This document shows, piece after piece, positions 40,194-49,515 of a stretch of 64,000 bases of DNA. The stretch covers positions 1,859,836 through 1,923,835 of the forward strand of contig NZ_AP018222.1 in NCBI RefSeq assembly GCF_002368035.1. The letters are read 5' to 3'. A model generated the notes under the pieces. The model was not told the DNA's origin. It ran no database searches and saw nothing but the letters and a program-made list of their open reading frames with translations. Source of the DNA: Nostoc linckia NIES-25. GTDB lineage: Bacteria; Cyanobacteriota; Cyanobacteriia; Cyanobacteriales; Nostocaceae. How positions within the stretch are numbered: the stretch's first letter is position 1; every line of letters starts with the position of its first letter. The translations under genes and the position numbers were made by a program.

Positions 40194-41528
40194 TTATAGT
40201 TTAAATTTAGGAGAACCTATTGGTGATTTTCTCGCTGGAGCAGATGATTGATGGGGATTTTGAGCAGAGCAAAAAACGCCATCCTTTTCCCAATGTAAAC
40301 TCGGAGGATCGACTGCTACACTTGGTAATGTTACTTGACGTGGCAATTCAATTCTAAACATTGAACCGATTCCTAATTGACTCTCCAGAATAATTTTGCC
40401 ACCCATCATGTGTACCAGTGAATCTACAATCGCCAAACCCAGACCAGTTCCTGGATATTTACGAGTGATAGTTTGATCGACTTGGCGAAATGCTTCAAAA
40501 ATAAGTTTGAAATCTCTAGGTGCTATACCAATACCTGTATCTTTGACGATAATTGCCACTCGATTGGCGGGTAGTTCCTTAACCTCAACCCAAATTTCAC
40601 CAGATTCTGTGAACTTAATGGCGTTAGAAAGCAAGTTAATTAAGATTTGTTTGACACGAAATGGATCGTTAAATCCCAAAGGATTTTGTAAATCTGTTTG
40701 CACTAGCAATGAGAGATTTTTAGCCTCAGCTAGAGAATTCATTTCTCCTACACCGGCGTTTATTACCTTGCAAATATCAAATATTTCTGGTTTTAAGTCT
40801 AATCGTCCAGCCTCCAATTTAGAGAAATCTAGAACTTCATTGAGCAGCATTAATAAATGCTTACCATTATTTAAAATGCGCTCAACCATATCTGTTTGTT
40901 GGTGCGTTAGTTGGCCGAACTTCGGACGCAAAAGTATTTGCGAAAAACCAATAATCGCATTCATTGGCGTTCTCAGTTCGTGAGACATGGTAGCTAAAAA
41001 ATGTGATTTTAGCCGCGATGCTTCCAATAACTTGAAGTTTTGAATTTGAATTTGTTGCTGTTGCCTTTCCAATTCTTGGTTCTTACGAATCAGCTGTTCG
41101 TGGCTTTCTCTAAGCTGCTGGTTTGCCAAAGCTGCCTGCATTTCAGCACGATAAACCCGAATGGCATTCCGCAAAACGCGTGCCAAAATTTCTGAGGATA
41201 TTCTAGATTTAGAAAGATAGTCTGTAGCACCAGCTTTCATTAATTCAACAGCGATTTGTTCATCTCCTTGGCCAGTTAGAACTACTAAAGGAACTTTGAT
41301 ATCCGAAGCGCGTATGTTTTGGATGAGAGTTAATCCATCTTGGTCTGGTAAGCGATAGTCAAGGAAAACACAATCATAGGTAGTGGTGCTTAAGGAATAC
41401 AATGCATCATTACCGTCGCCTACCTCAGACAGATCCATTTGCACGCCCGCTTTTGTCAGGGCACGGCGTACTGCCATCCGATCCACTTCGTCATCGTCTA
41501 CAACCAAAATTTTCAGCGTCTCTTCCAT
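40194..41528 (-). CDS. Receiver-histidine kinase
   Basis: The 444-residue protein has a receiver domain (DDD at 11-13, D57 in CVFLDYRLPD, K107 region LSKSR where the usual Lys-Pro is Lys-Ser). A Gln-rich coiled coil (about 128-172), HisKA with H183 (ATMSHELRTPMNA) and HATPase_c (LLSNAIKFTE, DTGIGI, GTGLGLAI) follow. The C-terminal 40 residues are Ser/Pro-rich. It is the first gene of a two-gene unit with 39021-40157. Signals are unknown. Confidence 0.92.
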   Translation of the reverse strand: MEETLKILVVDDDEVDRMAVRRALTKAGVQMDLSEVGDGNDALYSLSTTTYDCVFLDYRLPDQDGLTLIQNIRASDIKVPLVVLTGQGDEQIAVELMKAGATDYLSKSRISSEILARVLRNAIRVYRAEMQAALANQQLRESHEQLIRKNQELERQQQQIQIQNFKLLEASRLKSHFLATMSHELRTPMNAIIGFSQILLRPKFGQLTHQQTDMVERILNNGKHLLMLLNEVLDFSKLEAGRLDLKPEIFDICKVINAGVGEMNSLAEAKNLSLLVQTDLQNPLGFNDPFRVKQILINLLSNAIKFTESGEIWVEVKELPANRVAIIVKDTGIGIAPRDFKLIFEAFRQVDQTITRKYPGTGLGLAIVDSLVHMMGGKIILESQLGIGSMFRIELPRQVTLPSVAVDPPSLHWEKDGVFCSAQNPHQSSAPARKSPIGSPKFKL

Positions 41529-43132
41529 CGGTTTTTATTTTCGCCGTAAAACATAGGTTGATGTCTAACATTTCTTTTTTCAGATTATCCTATTAAAGAA
41601 TGTAAGATTTTATGATATCTAAAATCTGTAACTTAATTAACTAAGGCCTTTTGTACTATATCCAACTATGTTAAAAATTCAAAAATCAGGAAAATTTAAA
41701 AATCAAAACAATATTTCCCAAATCAGTATACCAATCATCGTAGACTCGCGATCGATTCTGAGTTGAGAATGGCAGTTGCCATCGCTCTGTTGACTAAACC
41801 AACAGACTGCCTCATAAGGGATGCTAATTTCTGACACTATCAGCAAAAGCAAGCTTTATTTAGCATATCTTCAAGAGGCTAGCTGCGATCGCTGGGCAAA
41901 ATTCTAACTGTCTCTAGTTCATCACCTGTAAAGTCAACTAGGTTAAAAATATTAATTTTCATGAATGTACGCTTGACATTCATTATCTTAATTCCCTTAT
42001 CCTCCATTAGGAGTATACTAATCACAGTTGCAGGTGTTTCGTGAGACTCAATTCAGCTTGTTGTATCCTGAATCTGGTTAGTTAGTAAGTATTGCGACTA
42101 ATTTGCTAGCTGATGACTAATACCTCAAAAACAATTAGTAATTAACAAACTGAAAAATCTTGAAATGAAGACAGCAAACAAGGTCGGTATAAAGTAAAAT
42201 AAAATACTTTATAGAGCTTAAAACAATTCTAAATGAGTGAGTTAACAACCGTCGTCAGTCATTAGTGAGAGTTGCACGCCATTATTTTGTACTATAGGCT
42301 TGAGCAGTTTTACCCATCAGTTTGCTCGGAGGAAGTAAATAAAGAAGTACTAGCTGTACTTAATTTGTAAATTTTAAGGAATCTTAACCTCCTGGAATTA
42401 TTGGGAGTATTGGCTATTAGAGTTCTTGCAGAAGTCGGGAAAACGGGAACGGGAAAGGGGGAAAGGTTTGGTATTTTACCTTTAACATGAGTCCCTTTTC
42501 CCTTTGACCACAAGAGTGCAAAAAGCACTTTTGCACTCTTGGCTATTGATTGTTGATTGGCGCGTGCTAAGTGGTGAGTCTGGAATTTTCGCCCCTGCCC
42601 CCTGCACATTTGCTCCTGCGATCCCATCCCCCTATCTCCCCAGCCCTCATTCGTGGCTTTGTACAAGATAATAGTAAATAACTAAGGTATCGTAGAAACT
42701 AAAAGCTGATTTTTGGACAAAAGCGAGCAATTTAGTATTCGTATCAATATTTCATCCTTTTTGTGCAACTCACCATATATCTCCGGCTAGATTTGTACTC
42801 TATCTAAATATAAAAAAATAGGATATTTATTATTTCTATCGGTGGATGCAGAGTTGTCAAAAGATCATCTATCTTTGGTTTGGGAAAATAAAATATAGGT
42901 AAGAATTAGGCGCTCAAGATGAAGCAGTGCGTCAAGAAGGTTTATTGACTTGTTAGCTCTTAGCGTTGCCGCAGCGTACCAGCTGCCGTTCAAAAGTCAT
43001 AATTGAGAATGAATCTAAAAATTATTGATTCATTAAGCGTTTTTGTGATTCTTGAACTATTTTGACTCCTAAAATTCTTAACAGAAAAAGTAATTACAAA
43101 AGGTAATACTTTTAAAGATGCAAACAGCGTAA
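41529..43132. other. 1.6 kb AT-rich intergenic stretch
   Basis: No protein gene is supported. At 42440-42620 there are purine-rich repeats (GGGAACGGGAAAGGGGG) and a hairpin CAAGAGTGCAAAA/TTTTGCACTCTTG (42510-42540). Near 42958-42993 there is a short dispersed repeat. The open frame at 42310-42666 (minus) is made of these repeats and I reject it. Confidence 0.45.
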
Positions 43133-43134
43133 TA

Positions 43135-44259
43135 CCAATTTAATATGAAGCTGCATATAATAAGGAGAAGCCAACTTCTAAGTTTAAATAGCCATGAGCC
43201 GCCCGTTTAAAATTGAAATTGCAGAGAGCGAAGAGGAACTAAAAAAACGCCTACAAACAGCCAACTTGGGAAACCAGAAAGAAAAACTTATTATGTTGTG
43301 GTGGCTCAAAAGCGGACAAGTAAACAAACAGCAAGAAATCGGAGAACGTTTGGCAAGAGATAGTTCAACGGTCACGAGATGGTTGCAGAAGTACAGAACT
43401 GATGGGCTGTCAGGCTTATTAGAAATCAAGAAAGCACCAGGAGCAAAACGGAAAATCGATGATGCTGCGATCGCAGCACTTGAGGAGGAGTTAAAAGCAG
43501 GAAAAGGCTTTAGTAGCTATGGTGCAATAGTTGAGTGGTTAAAAAAAGAACATGGACAAGATATAGAGTATGCAACGGTTTATGCCTGGGTTCGATATCG
43601 ATTAGGGGCAAAACTAAAAGTGCCTCGCCCTCAAAGCAATAACCAAGACGAGAAATTGGTATCTGAATTTAAAAAAAACTCGGAATCATTCTTAATTGTC
43701 TAGAAAAACATCTAGCACCTGGCAAATGTGTTCGCTACCTGTGCCAGGATGAAACTAGGGTTGGACTCAAAACTCTTACAGGAAAAGTGATTACAGCTTC
43801 TGGAGTCAAGCCCACTGTTAAGGTGATATGGCCAAGAGATAACTTTTGGATTTATGGTGCAATTGAACCATTGACTGGAGATCATTTCCTTTATGAATAT
43901 CCAAAACTAGATGGCGAGTGTTTTCAACAGTTTTTGGATTGGCTATCTGTGCAATTAGGCTCGGATTATGCAATTTTACAGATTGACCAAGCACCAGCTC
44001 ATACAAGTTCAGCGATTACCTGGCCAGAGAATATTATTCCTCTATTTCAACCACCATCGGCTCCTGAACTCAATCCTATCGAAAGGCTTTGGCAAGCTCT
44101 CAAGAAACCTCTCAAAAATCAACTTTTCTCTTCTTTACAAGCTTTACGCGAACGCATCCAAGAGATATTCGACCAACTTACATTTGAGCAAGTAATTTCT
44201 GTCTCTTCTTATAACTTTATCCTAGAAGCTCTTTTCTATGCAGCTTCACATTAAATTGG
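43135..44259 (+). mobile_element. Complete IS630-family insertion sequence
   Basis: Terminal inverted repeats CCAATTTAATATGAAGCTGC (left, 43135) and the reverse of CCAATTTAATGTGAAGCTGC (right, to 44259) differ at one base. TA dinucleotides flank the element (43133-43134 and 44260-44261), the usual IS630 target. Total length is 1125 bp. It carries one transposase in two frames and lies directly upstream of a response regulator. Confidence 0.88.
43194..44254 (+). CDS. IS630-family transposase, two frames joined by a -1 frameshift
   Basis: Frame 1 (43194-43703) encodes a helix-turn-helix region (KQQEIGERLARDSSTVTRWL) and a linker. Frame 2 continues to 44254 with the catalytic DDE core: CQDETRVGL (first Asp), ILQIDQAPAHTS (second Asp) and APELNPIERLW (final Glu). 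At about 43671-43679 a run of eight A before C (TTTAAAAAAAAC) is a classic slippery site; a -1 shift there gives an uninterrupted protein of about 353 residues. The stop codon lies in the right terminal repeat. All three acidic residues are intact, so the element may be active. Confidence 0.87.
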
Positions 44260-44278
44260 TATAACAGTGAGTGTAGCG

Positions 44279-45004
44279 ATGAGTGAAATTAGCATTATCT
44301 TAATTGAAGATCACGATTTAACGCGAATGGGACTACGGGCTGCATTACAGTCTCACAGTGCATTAAAAGTGATTGGCGAAGCTGCAAACGCTACTCAGGG
44401 ATTAAAACTTTTGGAAACAGCAAAGCCAGATGTAGCTGTTGTAGATATTGGCTTGCCTGATATGGATGGCATTGAGCTTACCCGTAAATTCAGACGCTAC
44501 CAAGCTGAAACTGGGGGGCAACCCGCAACCAAAATTCTCATCCTCACAATGGATCATACAGAGGATGCTGTACTTGCGGCTTTTGCGGCAGGAGCAGATT
44601 CTTATTACATGAAAGAAACAAGTATCAGTAAATTAACTGAGGCTATACAAGCGACTTATGGCGGTAACTCTTGGATCGATCCCGCGATCGCCAATGTGGT
44701 ATTACGGAAGATGCGCCAAGGAATTCCCGGAGAAAGCCAAACCTCTGACAAACCAAAAACTGTAAAAATCGAAGCCCTAGCCACAGAATACGAGCAAGTT
44801 TTGGAAACATACCCCTTGACTCAACGAGAATTAGAAATTTTGGAGTTAATTGTCGCTGGGTGTAGCAACGGGCAAATTGCCGAAAAACTCTACATTACAG
44901 TTGGCACTGTCAAGACCCACGTTCGGAATATTCTCAATAAACTCTGCGCTGATGACCGTACCCAAGCTGCTGTTAGGGCTTTGCGTTCTGGGTTGGTAGC
45001 GTGA
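44279..45004 (+). CDS. NarL/LuxR-family response regulator
   Basis: I prefer ATG 44279 (MSEISIILIEDHD) to GTG 44267, which lies six bases from the insertion sequence. The receiver has ED at about 11, phosphoacceptor D56 (VAVVDIGLPDMDG) and K in YYMKETSI. The C-terminal LuxR helix-turn-helix is LTQRELEILELIVAGCSNGQ through VKTHVRNIL. The IS630 element ends 19 bases before this ATG, so the original promoter and ribosome site are probably displaced or now supplied by the element. Confidence 0.9.
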   Translation: MSEISIILIEDHDLTRMGLRAALQSHSALKVIGEAANATQGLKLLETAKPDVAVVDIGLPDMDGIELTRKFRRYQAETGGQPATKILILTMDHTEDAVLAAFAAGADSYYMKETSISKLTEAIQATYGGNSWIDPAIANVVLRKMRQGIPGESQTSDKPKTVKIEALATEYEQVLETYPLTQRELEILELIVAGCSNGQIAEKLYITVGTVKTHVRNILNKLCADDRTQAAVRALRSGLVA

Positions 45005-45015
45005 GGGGATTGGGG

Positions 45016-45136
45016 AGCAGGGGAGATGGGGAGATGAGCACGCTCTTGAGGCAGGGGAAAAGGTTAAAGGGAAAAGGGAAAAGGAATAAATTTAATCTTT
45101 CTCCTTTTCCCCTTACCCCTTTCCCTTTCCCCATGC
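45016..45136. repeat. GGGAAAAGG inverted-repeat family
   Basis: GGGGAGATGGGGAGATG leads into GGGGAAAAGGTTAAAGGGAA, then AATAAATTTAATC and a pyrimidine arm ending CCCTTTCCCCATGCCC. It belongs to the same family as 5978 and 25984. It separates the convergent regulator and LpxB-related genes. Confidence 0.7.
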
Positions 45137-45153
45137 CCTATACCCCATACCCT

Positions 45154-46518
45154 TCATCCCAACCTTTCTTGTAAACATTGGGCAATACGTAGTGCTGCAC
45201 CTGGTTTTCCCATGCGCCGCAGACCATTTTCGGCAATTATTTGCAAATTATCGGGATCTTTGAATAAAGACTGTACTATTTTTGCAACTTCCGCTGGCTG
45301 CTCAACTAAAATCAAAGATGAGCCTAAAAGCCGACTTTGGGCTTGAGCAAAGCCAGGGTTATATTGAGGCCCTTTACCGGGAATAGCGATCGCAGGTTTG
45401 CCTAAACCGATAAACTGTTCTGTAGCTGTACCTGCCATCGCGATCGCCACATCTCCTAAATGCAAACAGTCATTATAAGCTTGTTGTGTTAACAGTAAAT
45501 ATGCATTTCTTTGCTTAAATGTCAAGATATTTGGGTCTGAAATTTGGATAGGAGATTCTGATGCAGTTCGCCAGCCTTGGGATTGTACGGTTTGAGATAA
45601 GATATTGCAATCTAGACCGGGAGCGATCGCACCTAAAAACACCACCGTGCCGGAAGTGTGGAAAATGGAATTTCGCTGTTGAAAACTAGTTAGCAATGCA
45701 GACACAGCGATGGCGATGGTTTCCCAGTTATTGTAGGCTTCTGGGGGACGGGAACCAGGCAAAAGAGTCACTACAAAAGGCCGAACCGTCTCCTGCTGGT
45801 GGCTAGCTAGACTATAAAATTGTGCGGATGAGAAGGTTGGTTCTAGGCCATCCATCATCGGATTACCCAAATTAAAAGCTGGAATCGGCCATTGTTTTAA
45901 TATTTCCGTCGTCAGCGCATCTCTGAGGAACACCGCCTTACAACGGCGACGACTCATCAACCAACGTTCCCAAGGATGATAAACTGAACCAGAAAAGTTT
46001 TCCCAACTTATACCTTTGGATTTTTTTGGTAACAATCCAACTTCATCTCGCACATGATATTCCGATTTTGCCGTAGCAACAAAAGCATAATTAGCACCAC
46101 TCAAAGCTGCAAATAACAGCGGCACAATATCTCCCACAGCTAAAATTGCTCTCTTGTTACCTAATTTTTTTTGGGAACTTACCCAGTGGCGAATGGCTTT
46201 AATTTGGCTGAGGGTAAGTTGCAATAAACCACCGCGTACATCCCGCGCCAATTGGCGCCCATCCATATAAATAAATCCACCAGAAGGCATATTGCGTACT
46301 GAACCAATGACAGGAATATTCAGTTGTTGGTAAGCACGTCCTTCACCCACCAAAGGCAAAGCAAATATCTCTGGTGGGTTTAATTGTTGCTGAAGTTCTT
46401 GCAAAATCCGAACTGCAATTATATCTTCCCCATGTCCGTTACTTAATACAAGTAACCGCAAAGGAGAATTTGCAGCTTGGGAATTAGAGGCTTGGGATAA
46501 GCGAGATGCATTACTCAT
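45154..46518 (-). CDS. Lipid-A-disaccharide synthase-related protein
   Basis: The 454-residue protein resembles the cyanobacterial LpxB-related family, not classical LpxB. Motifs include LLVLSNGHGEDIIAVRIL near the N-terminus, GGFIYMDGRQLARDV, ILAVGDIVPLLFAALSG, LLPGSRPPEAYNNW and AMAGTATEQFIGLGKPAIAIPGKGPQY near the donor-sugar site. The fold is likely GT-B glycosyltransferase. Its product is unknown; cyanobacteria make lipid A or none depending on the lineage. The gene stands alone. Confidence 0.85.
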   Translation of the reverse strand: MSNASRLSQASNSQAANSPLRLLVLSNGHGEDIIAVRILQELQQQLNPPEIFALPLVGEGRAYQQLNIPVIGSVRNMPSGGFIYMDGRQLARDVRGGLLQLTLSQIKAIRHWVSSQKKLGNKRAILAVGDIVPLLFAALSGANYAFVATAKSEYHVRDEVGLLPKKSKGISWENFSGSVYHPWERWLMSRRRCKAVFLRDALTTEILKQWPIPAFNLGNPMMDGLEPTFSSAQFYSLASHQQETVRPFVVTLLPGSRPPEAYNNWETIAIAVSALLTSFQQRNSIFHTSGTVVFLGAIAPGLDCNILSQTVQSQGWRTASESPIQISDPNILTFKQRNAYLLLTQQAYNDCLHLGDVAIAMAGTATEQFIGLGKPAIAIPGKGPQYNPGFAQAQSRLLGSSLILVEQPAEVAKIVQSLFKDPDNLQIIAENGLRRMGKPGAALRIAQCLQERLG

Positions 46519-47158
46519 AGAATTTTATATGTAGAAGGCAGGGGACAGGGGGCAAGAGGGAAAAGCCAGTTTTTATTGGGGTTTTAAACTTTTGTGTTTT
46601 TCTTAAATACTACCAACAAATAAATTATCCAAAAAAAAACAACAAATAGAGCTTATTTAACAATAAGAATCATTGTAAAAGAGGTAAAGGCGTACTAGAT
46701 GGTAACGCCTTTTTCAGCATATTTTCAACTTAGACTAAAAAGTATTTCTAAATTAAAAACATTCAACCTTTTTCAATCATCTCCTCTAGTGCTGATACAG
46801 CGTATTTCAGGTAAATGAAGTACATGGCTAGGGGCACAATATATTGTGCCCCTACAATTATCAGTACCTTACAAAGTAGCAATCTGCTTTAATATCCTAG
46901 ACAACACAGCAAAGCTGCTGTGAAACAAAAAATCAAAATTAACTGTCTATGTGGGTAAGAGGATCGATAGGGAATTTAGCAAAGTAGTTGGAAGTTAGTA
47001 TTATCCTGACTTCTTTACTTTCCTTTAGCTAACGCTAAATTCCCTAAGTATATATTGTTTGAAATTTCTAAAATAGTCTTTTAGCCAAGACTTTTAATCA
47101 AAATCCGAAATCTAAAATTCAAAATTGGTATAAATCTTAGTTAATTAAGTTAAATATT
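46519..47158. other. Intergenic stretch with decayed elements
   Basis: A decayed AGTAGG-type element (46531-46612) keeps GGGGACAGGGGGCA and GGTTTTAAACTTTTGTG but no clean ends. A GGCTAGGGGCACAATATATT palindrome (46829-46854) follows. AAAATTGGTATAAAT near 47121 resembles the end of the IS630 element. Confidence 0.5.
46829..46854. repeat. TAGGGGCACA...TGTGCCCCTA palindrome
   Basis: It is a perfect 26-base dyad TAGGGGCACAATA / TATTGTGCCCCTA. It is a member of the family seen at 10171, 15981, 30008 and 59797, each with a different loop. Confidence 0.65.
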
Positions 47159-49252
47159 ATGAAAATTTCTACCACCGCAATTTTTACTTTAGCGACTTTG
47201 GCTGCTGGCAATGTTACTGGGCAAGCGACGGCTGCATCAGCAAAAACCGTTACACCAACTGCAAAACCCGATAACTTGGTAGTGCCGATAATTGAAGAAA
47301 CTCCCGCACGGGTAGAAACAATTGCTTCTCCAGAAACTATAGTTGCACAACAATTTTCCCAAAATCCCCTGCCTATTCCAACAACTGCAAACAAAAATTC
47401 CCCAGTCATCTTAAAACCAGCAGCCACAATTATACAAAACCAAAAAGACAAGGTTAATCCCTCCGCAACGCCACTTCCGATCCCCTTATCTCCTTCTCCC
47501 CAAAAGCCTGATACTAATAACGATTTAGTAGTCACAGCGACAAATCTACAGATAGTGGGAGCTAATCAAGAATTGCAGGAAATCGTTCGCAAAGTGATTA
47601 AAACTCAGGCTGGTGGAGAAACTAGTCAAAGCCAGTTACAAAAAGATGTTGCAGCAATTTTAGATACAGGTTTATTTAGCAATGCCACTGTAAATAGCCA
47701 AAGTACATCTGCTGGATTAAATGTAGTTTATCAGGTGCAACCGGTAATAGTGCGATCGCTGCAATTATCTGGTGCAAAAGTCCTGACTTACCAAGTAGCA
47801 CAAGAACGTTTGCAATCTCAAATTGGCACCGCCATCAGTCCGGCTGGACTCCAGCAAGCAGTGGCACAAATTAACAAGTGGTACGCTGACAATGGTTATA
47901 ACTTGGCACGGGTGCTATCAATTAAACCCAGTCCTCAAGGAATTTTGACTGTGAATGTTGCTGAGGGCTTGGTGGGTGATATTAAATTTCGCTTTGTTGG
48001 TGAGGACGGCAAAACCGTAGATAGTAAAGGTAATCCCGTAGGAGGACGCACCAAACCAGATTTTCTCCAACAGCAACTCAAACTCAAACCAGGTCAAATT
48101 TTCCAAGAAAATGTAGTTAAACAAGACATACAACAGCTATATGCCACAGGCTTATTTCAAAGTGTAAATGTTGCTTTAGAAGGAGATGCGACAAAAGTTG
48201 ATGTCGTTTATCAACTTAAAGAAACTGGGGCGCGTGGCGTTAACTTGGGTGGTAGTTACAACGCCGAGCAAGGATTAATAGGTACAATCAGCTATCAAGA
48301 CCGGAATGTGGGCGGTACTAACGATACTTTAGCGTTGAATGTTGGGGTAAGTAGCCGGGACTTGCAGTTTAATACCAAATTTATCAGTCCCTACCGAATA
48401 ACTAACCCCGATCGCTTGGGTTACACTGTGAATGTTTTCCGCAATCGGGAAGTTTCTGAAACCTTTGACGATGAAATTCGGTTAGCTAACGGCGATAAAG
48501 TCCAAGAAGGTCACATTGGTGGCGGTATCGCTTTACAGCAACCAATCGACGGCTGGAATACCTCATTAGGACTTAACTACAACCGGACTAGTATCCGCGA
48601 TCGCCAAGGTAATATTACCCCAAAAGACGCTCAGGGCAATCCTTTATCTTTCAGCGGTACTGGTGTAGATGACCTCACCACCGTATCCTTCACCGCCACC
48701 AAAGACCAACGAGATAATCCCCTTAATCCCACTAAAGGTTCCGTGTTGAGTCTGAGTACAGAACAATCTGTGCCCATTGGTCAAGGTAATATTTCCCTCA
48801 ATCGCCTCAAAGCCAATTACAGCCAATATTTACCAGTTCAATTATTTAACAGCAAACAGCCACAAGTATTTGCAGTTAATCTTCAAGCTGGTACCGTCAT
48901 TGGTGATTTACCGCCCTACGAAAGCTTTAACTTGGGCGGTTCCAACTCAGTGCGCGGTTACGACTCTGGAGAAGTTGGGAGTGGTCGCAGTTATGTCTTA
49001 GCTTCTGCGGAATATCGCTTCCCAGTTTTACCAATCGTCGGCGGTGTCTTGTTTGCCGACTTCGGTTCTGACTTGGGTTCTGGTAATACTGTATTGGGAA
49101 ATCCGGCGGGTGTGCGAGACAAACCGGGGATTGGTTTTGGTTATGGCGCTGGAGTGCGAATCGATTCACCCTTGGGCTTAATTCGCGCTGATTATGGCTT
49201 TAACGACCAGGGAGAAAGCCAGTTACATTTAGGTATAGGACAGCGGTTTTAA
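47159..49252 (+). CDS. Omp85/BamA-family outer-membrane protein
   Basis: The 697-residue protein has an N-terminal signal-like segment and a Pro/Thr-rich stretch (about 20-120). POTRA domains then cover roughly 125-355 (for example VIVRSLQLSGAKVL, IFQENVVKQDIQQLYATGLF). The C-terminal half is a 16-strand beta-barrel of the bacterial surface antigen type, with GGSNSVRGYDSGEVG (the conserved RGY loop) and ending in Phe (GIGQRF). It inserts or exports proteins across the outer membrane. Nostoc has several Omp85 paralogues, so I give no symbol. Confidence 0.92.
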   Translation: MKISTTAIFTLATLAAGNVTGQATAASAKTVTPTAKPDNLVVPIIEETPARVETIASPETIVAQQFSQNPLPIPTTANKNSPVILKPAATIIQNQKDKVNPSATPLPIPLSPSPQKPDTNNDLVVTATNLQIVGANQELQEIVRKVIKTQAGGETSQSQLQKDVAAILDTGLFSNATVNSQSTSAGLNVVYQVQPVIVRSLQLSGAKVLTYQVAQERLQSQIGTAISPAGLQQAVAQINKWYADNGYNLARVLSIKPSPQGILTVNVAEGLVGDIKFRFVGEDGKTVDSKGNPVGGRTKPDFLQQQLKLKPGQIFQENVVKQDIQQLYATGLFQSVNVALEGDATKVDVVYQLKETGARGVNLGGSYNAEQGLIGTISYQDRNVGGTNDTLALNVGVSSRDLQFNTKFISPYRITNPDRLGYTVNVFRNREVSETFDDEIRLANGDKVQEGHIGGGIALQQPIDGWNTSLGLNYNRTSIRDRQGNITPKDAQGNPLSFSGTGVDDLTTVSFTATKDQRDNPLNPTKGSVLSLSTEQSVPIGQGNISLNRLKANYSQYLPVQLFNSKQPQVFAVNLQAGTVIGDLPPYESFNLGGSNSVRGYDSGEVGSGRSYVLASAEYRFPVLPIVGGVLFADFGSDLGSGNTVLGNPAGVRDKPGIGFGYGAGVRIDSPLGLIRADYGFNDQGESQLHLGIGQRF

Positions 49253-49515
49253 GAAAGAAGAATTCAGAATTAGTAATTGGCTTGAGTATGTTCCCTACTT
49301 CAGGATTTGTTGACTCTCGCGTTATCATCTGAAAAAGGTAAAACTGTTGCGATCGCTGGGGAGGTTTTCCCACTGAGGGAATTTCAAAAACTAAATCATC
49401 CCATAGATAGCCAAGTAAAAACCTTACAATCTCAAAAATATGGGAAAATTTTTGAGCAATCCCTCAAGATTCAAGACTCGCTAGTTATCTGCTCACTCAA
49501 GAATCAGGACTCTCT

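Noticed and set aside
42310..42666. A 118-codon minus-strand frame
   Set aside because: It is built from purine-rich and CTTTTGC repeats, with no family match or ribosome site.
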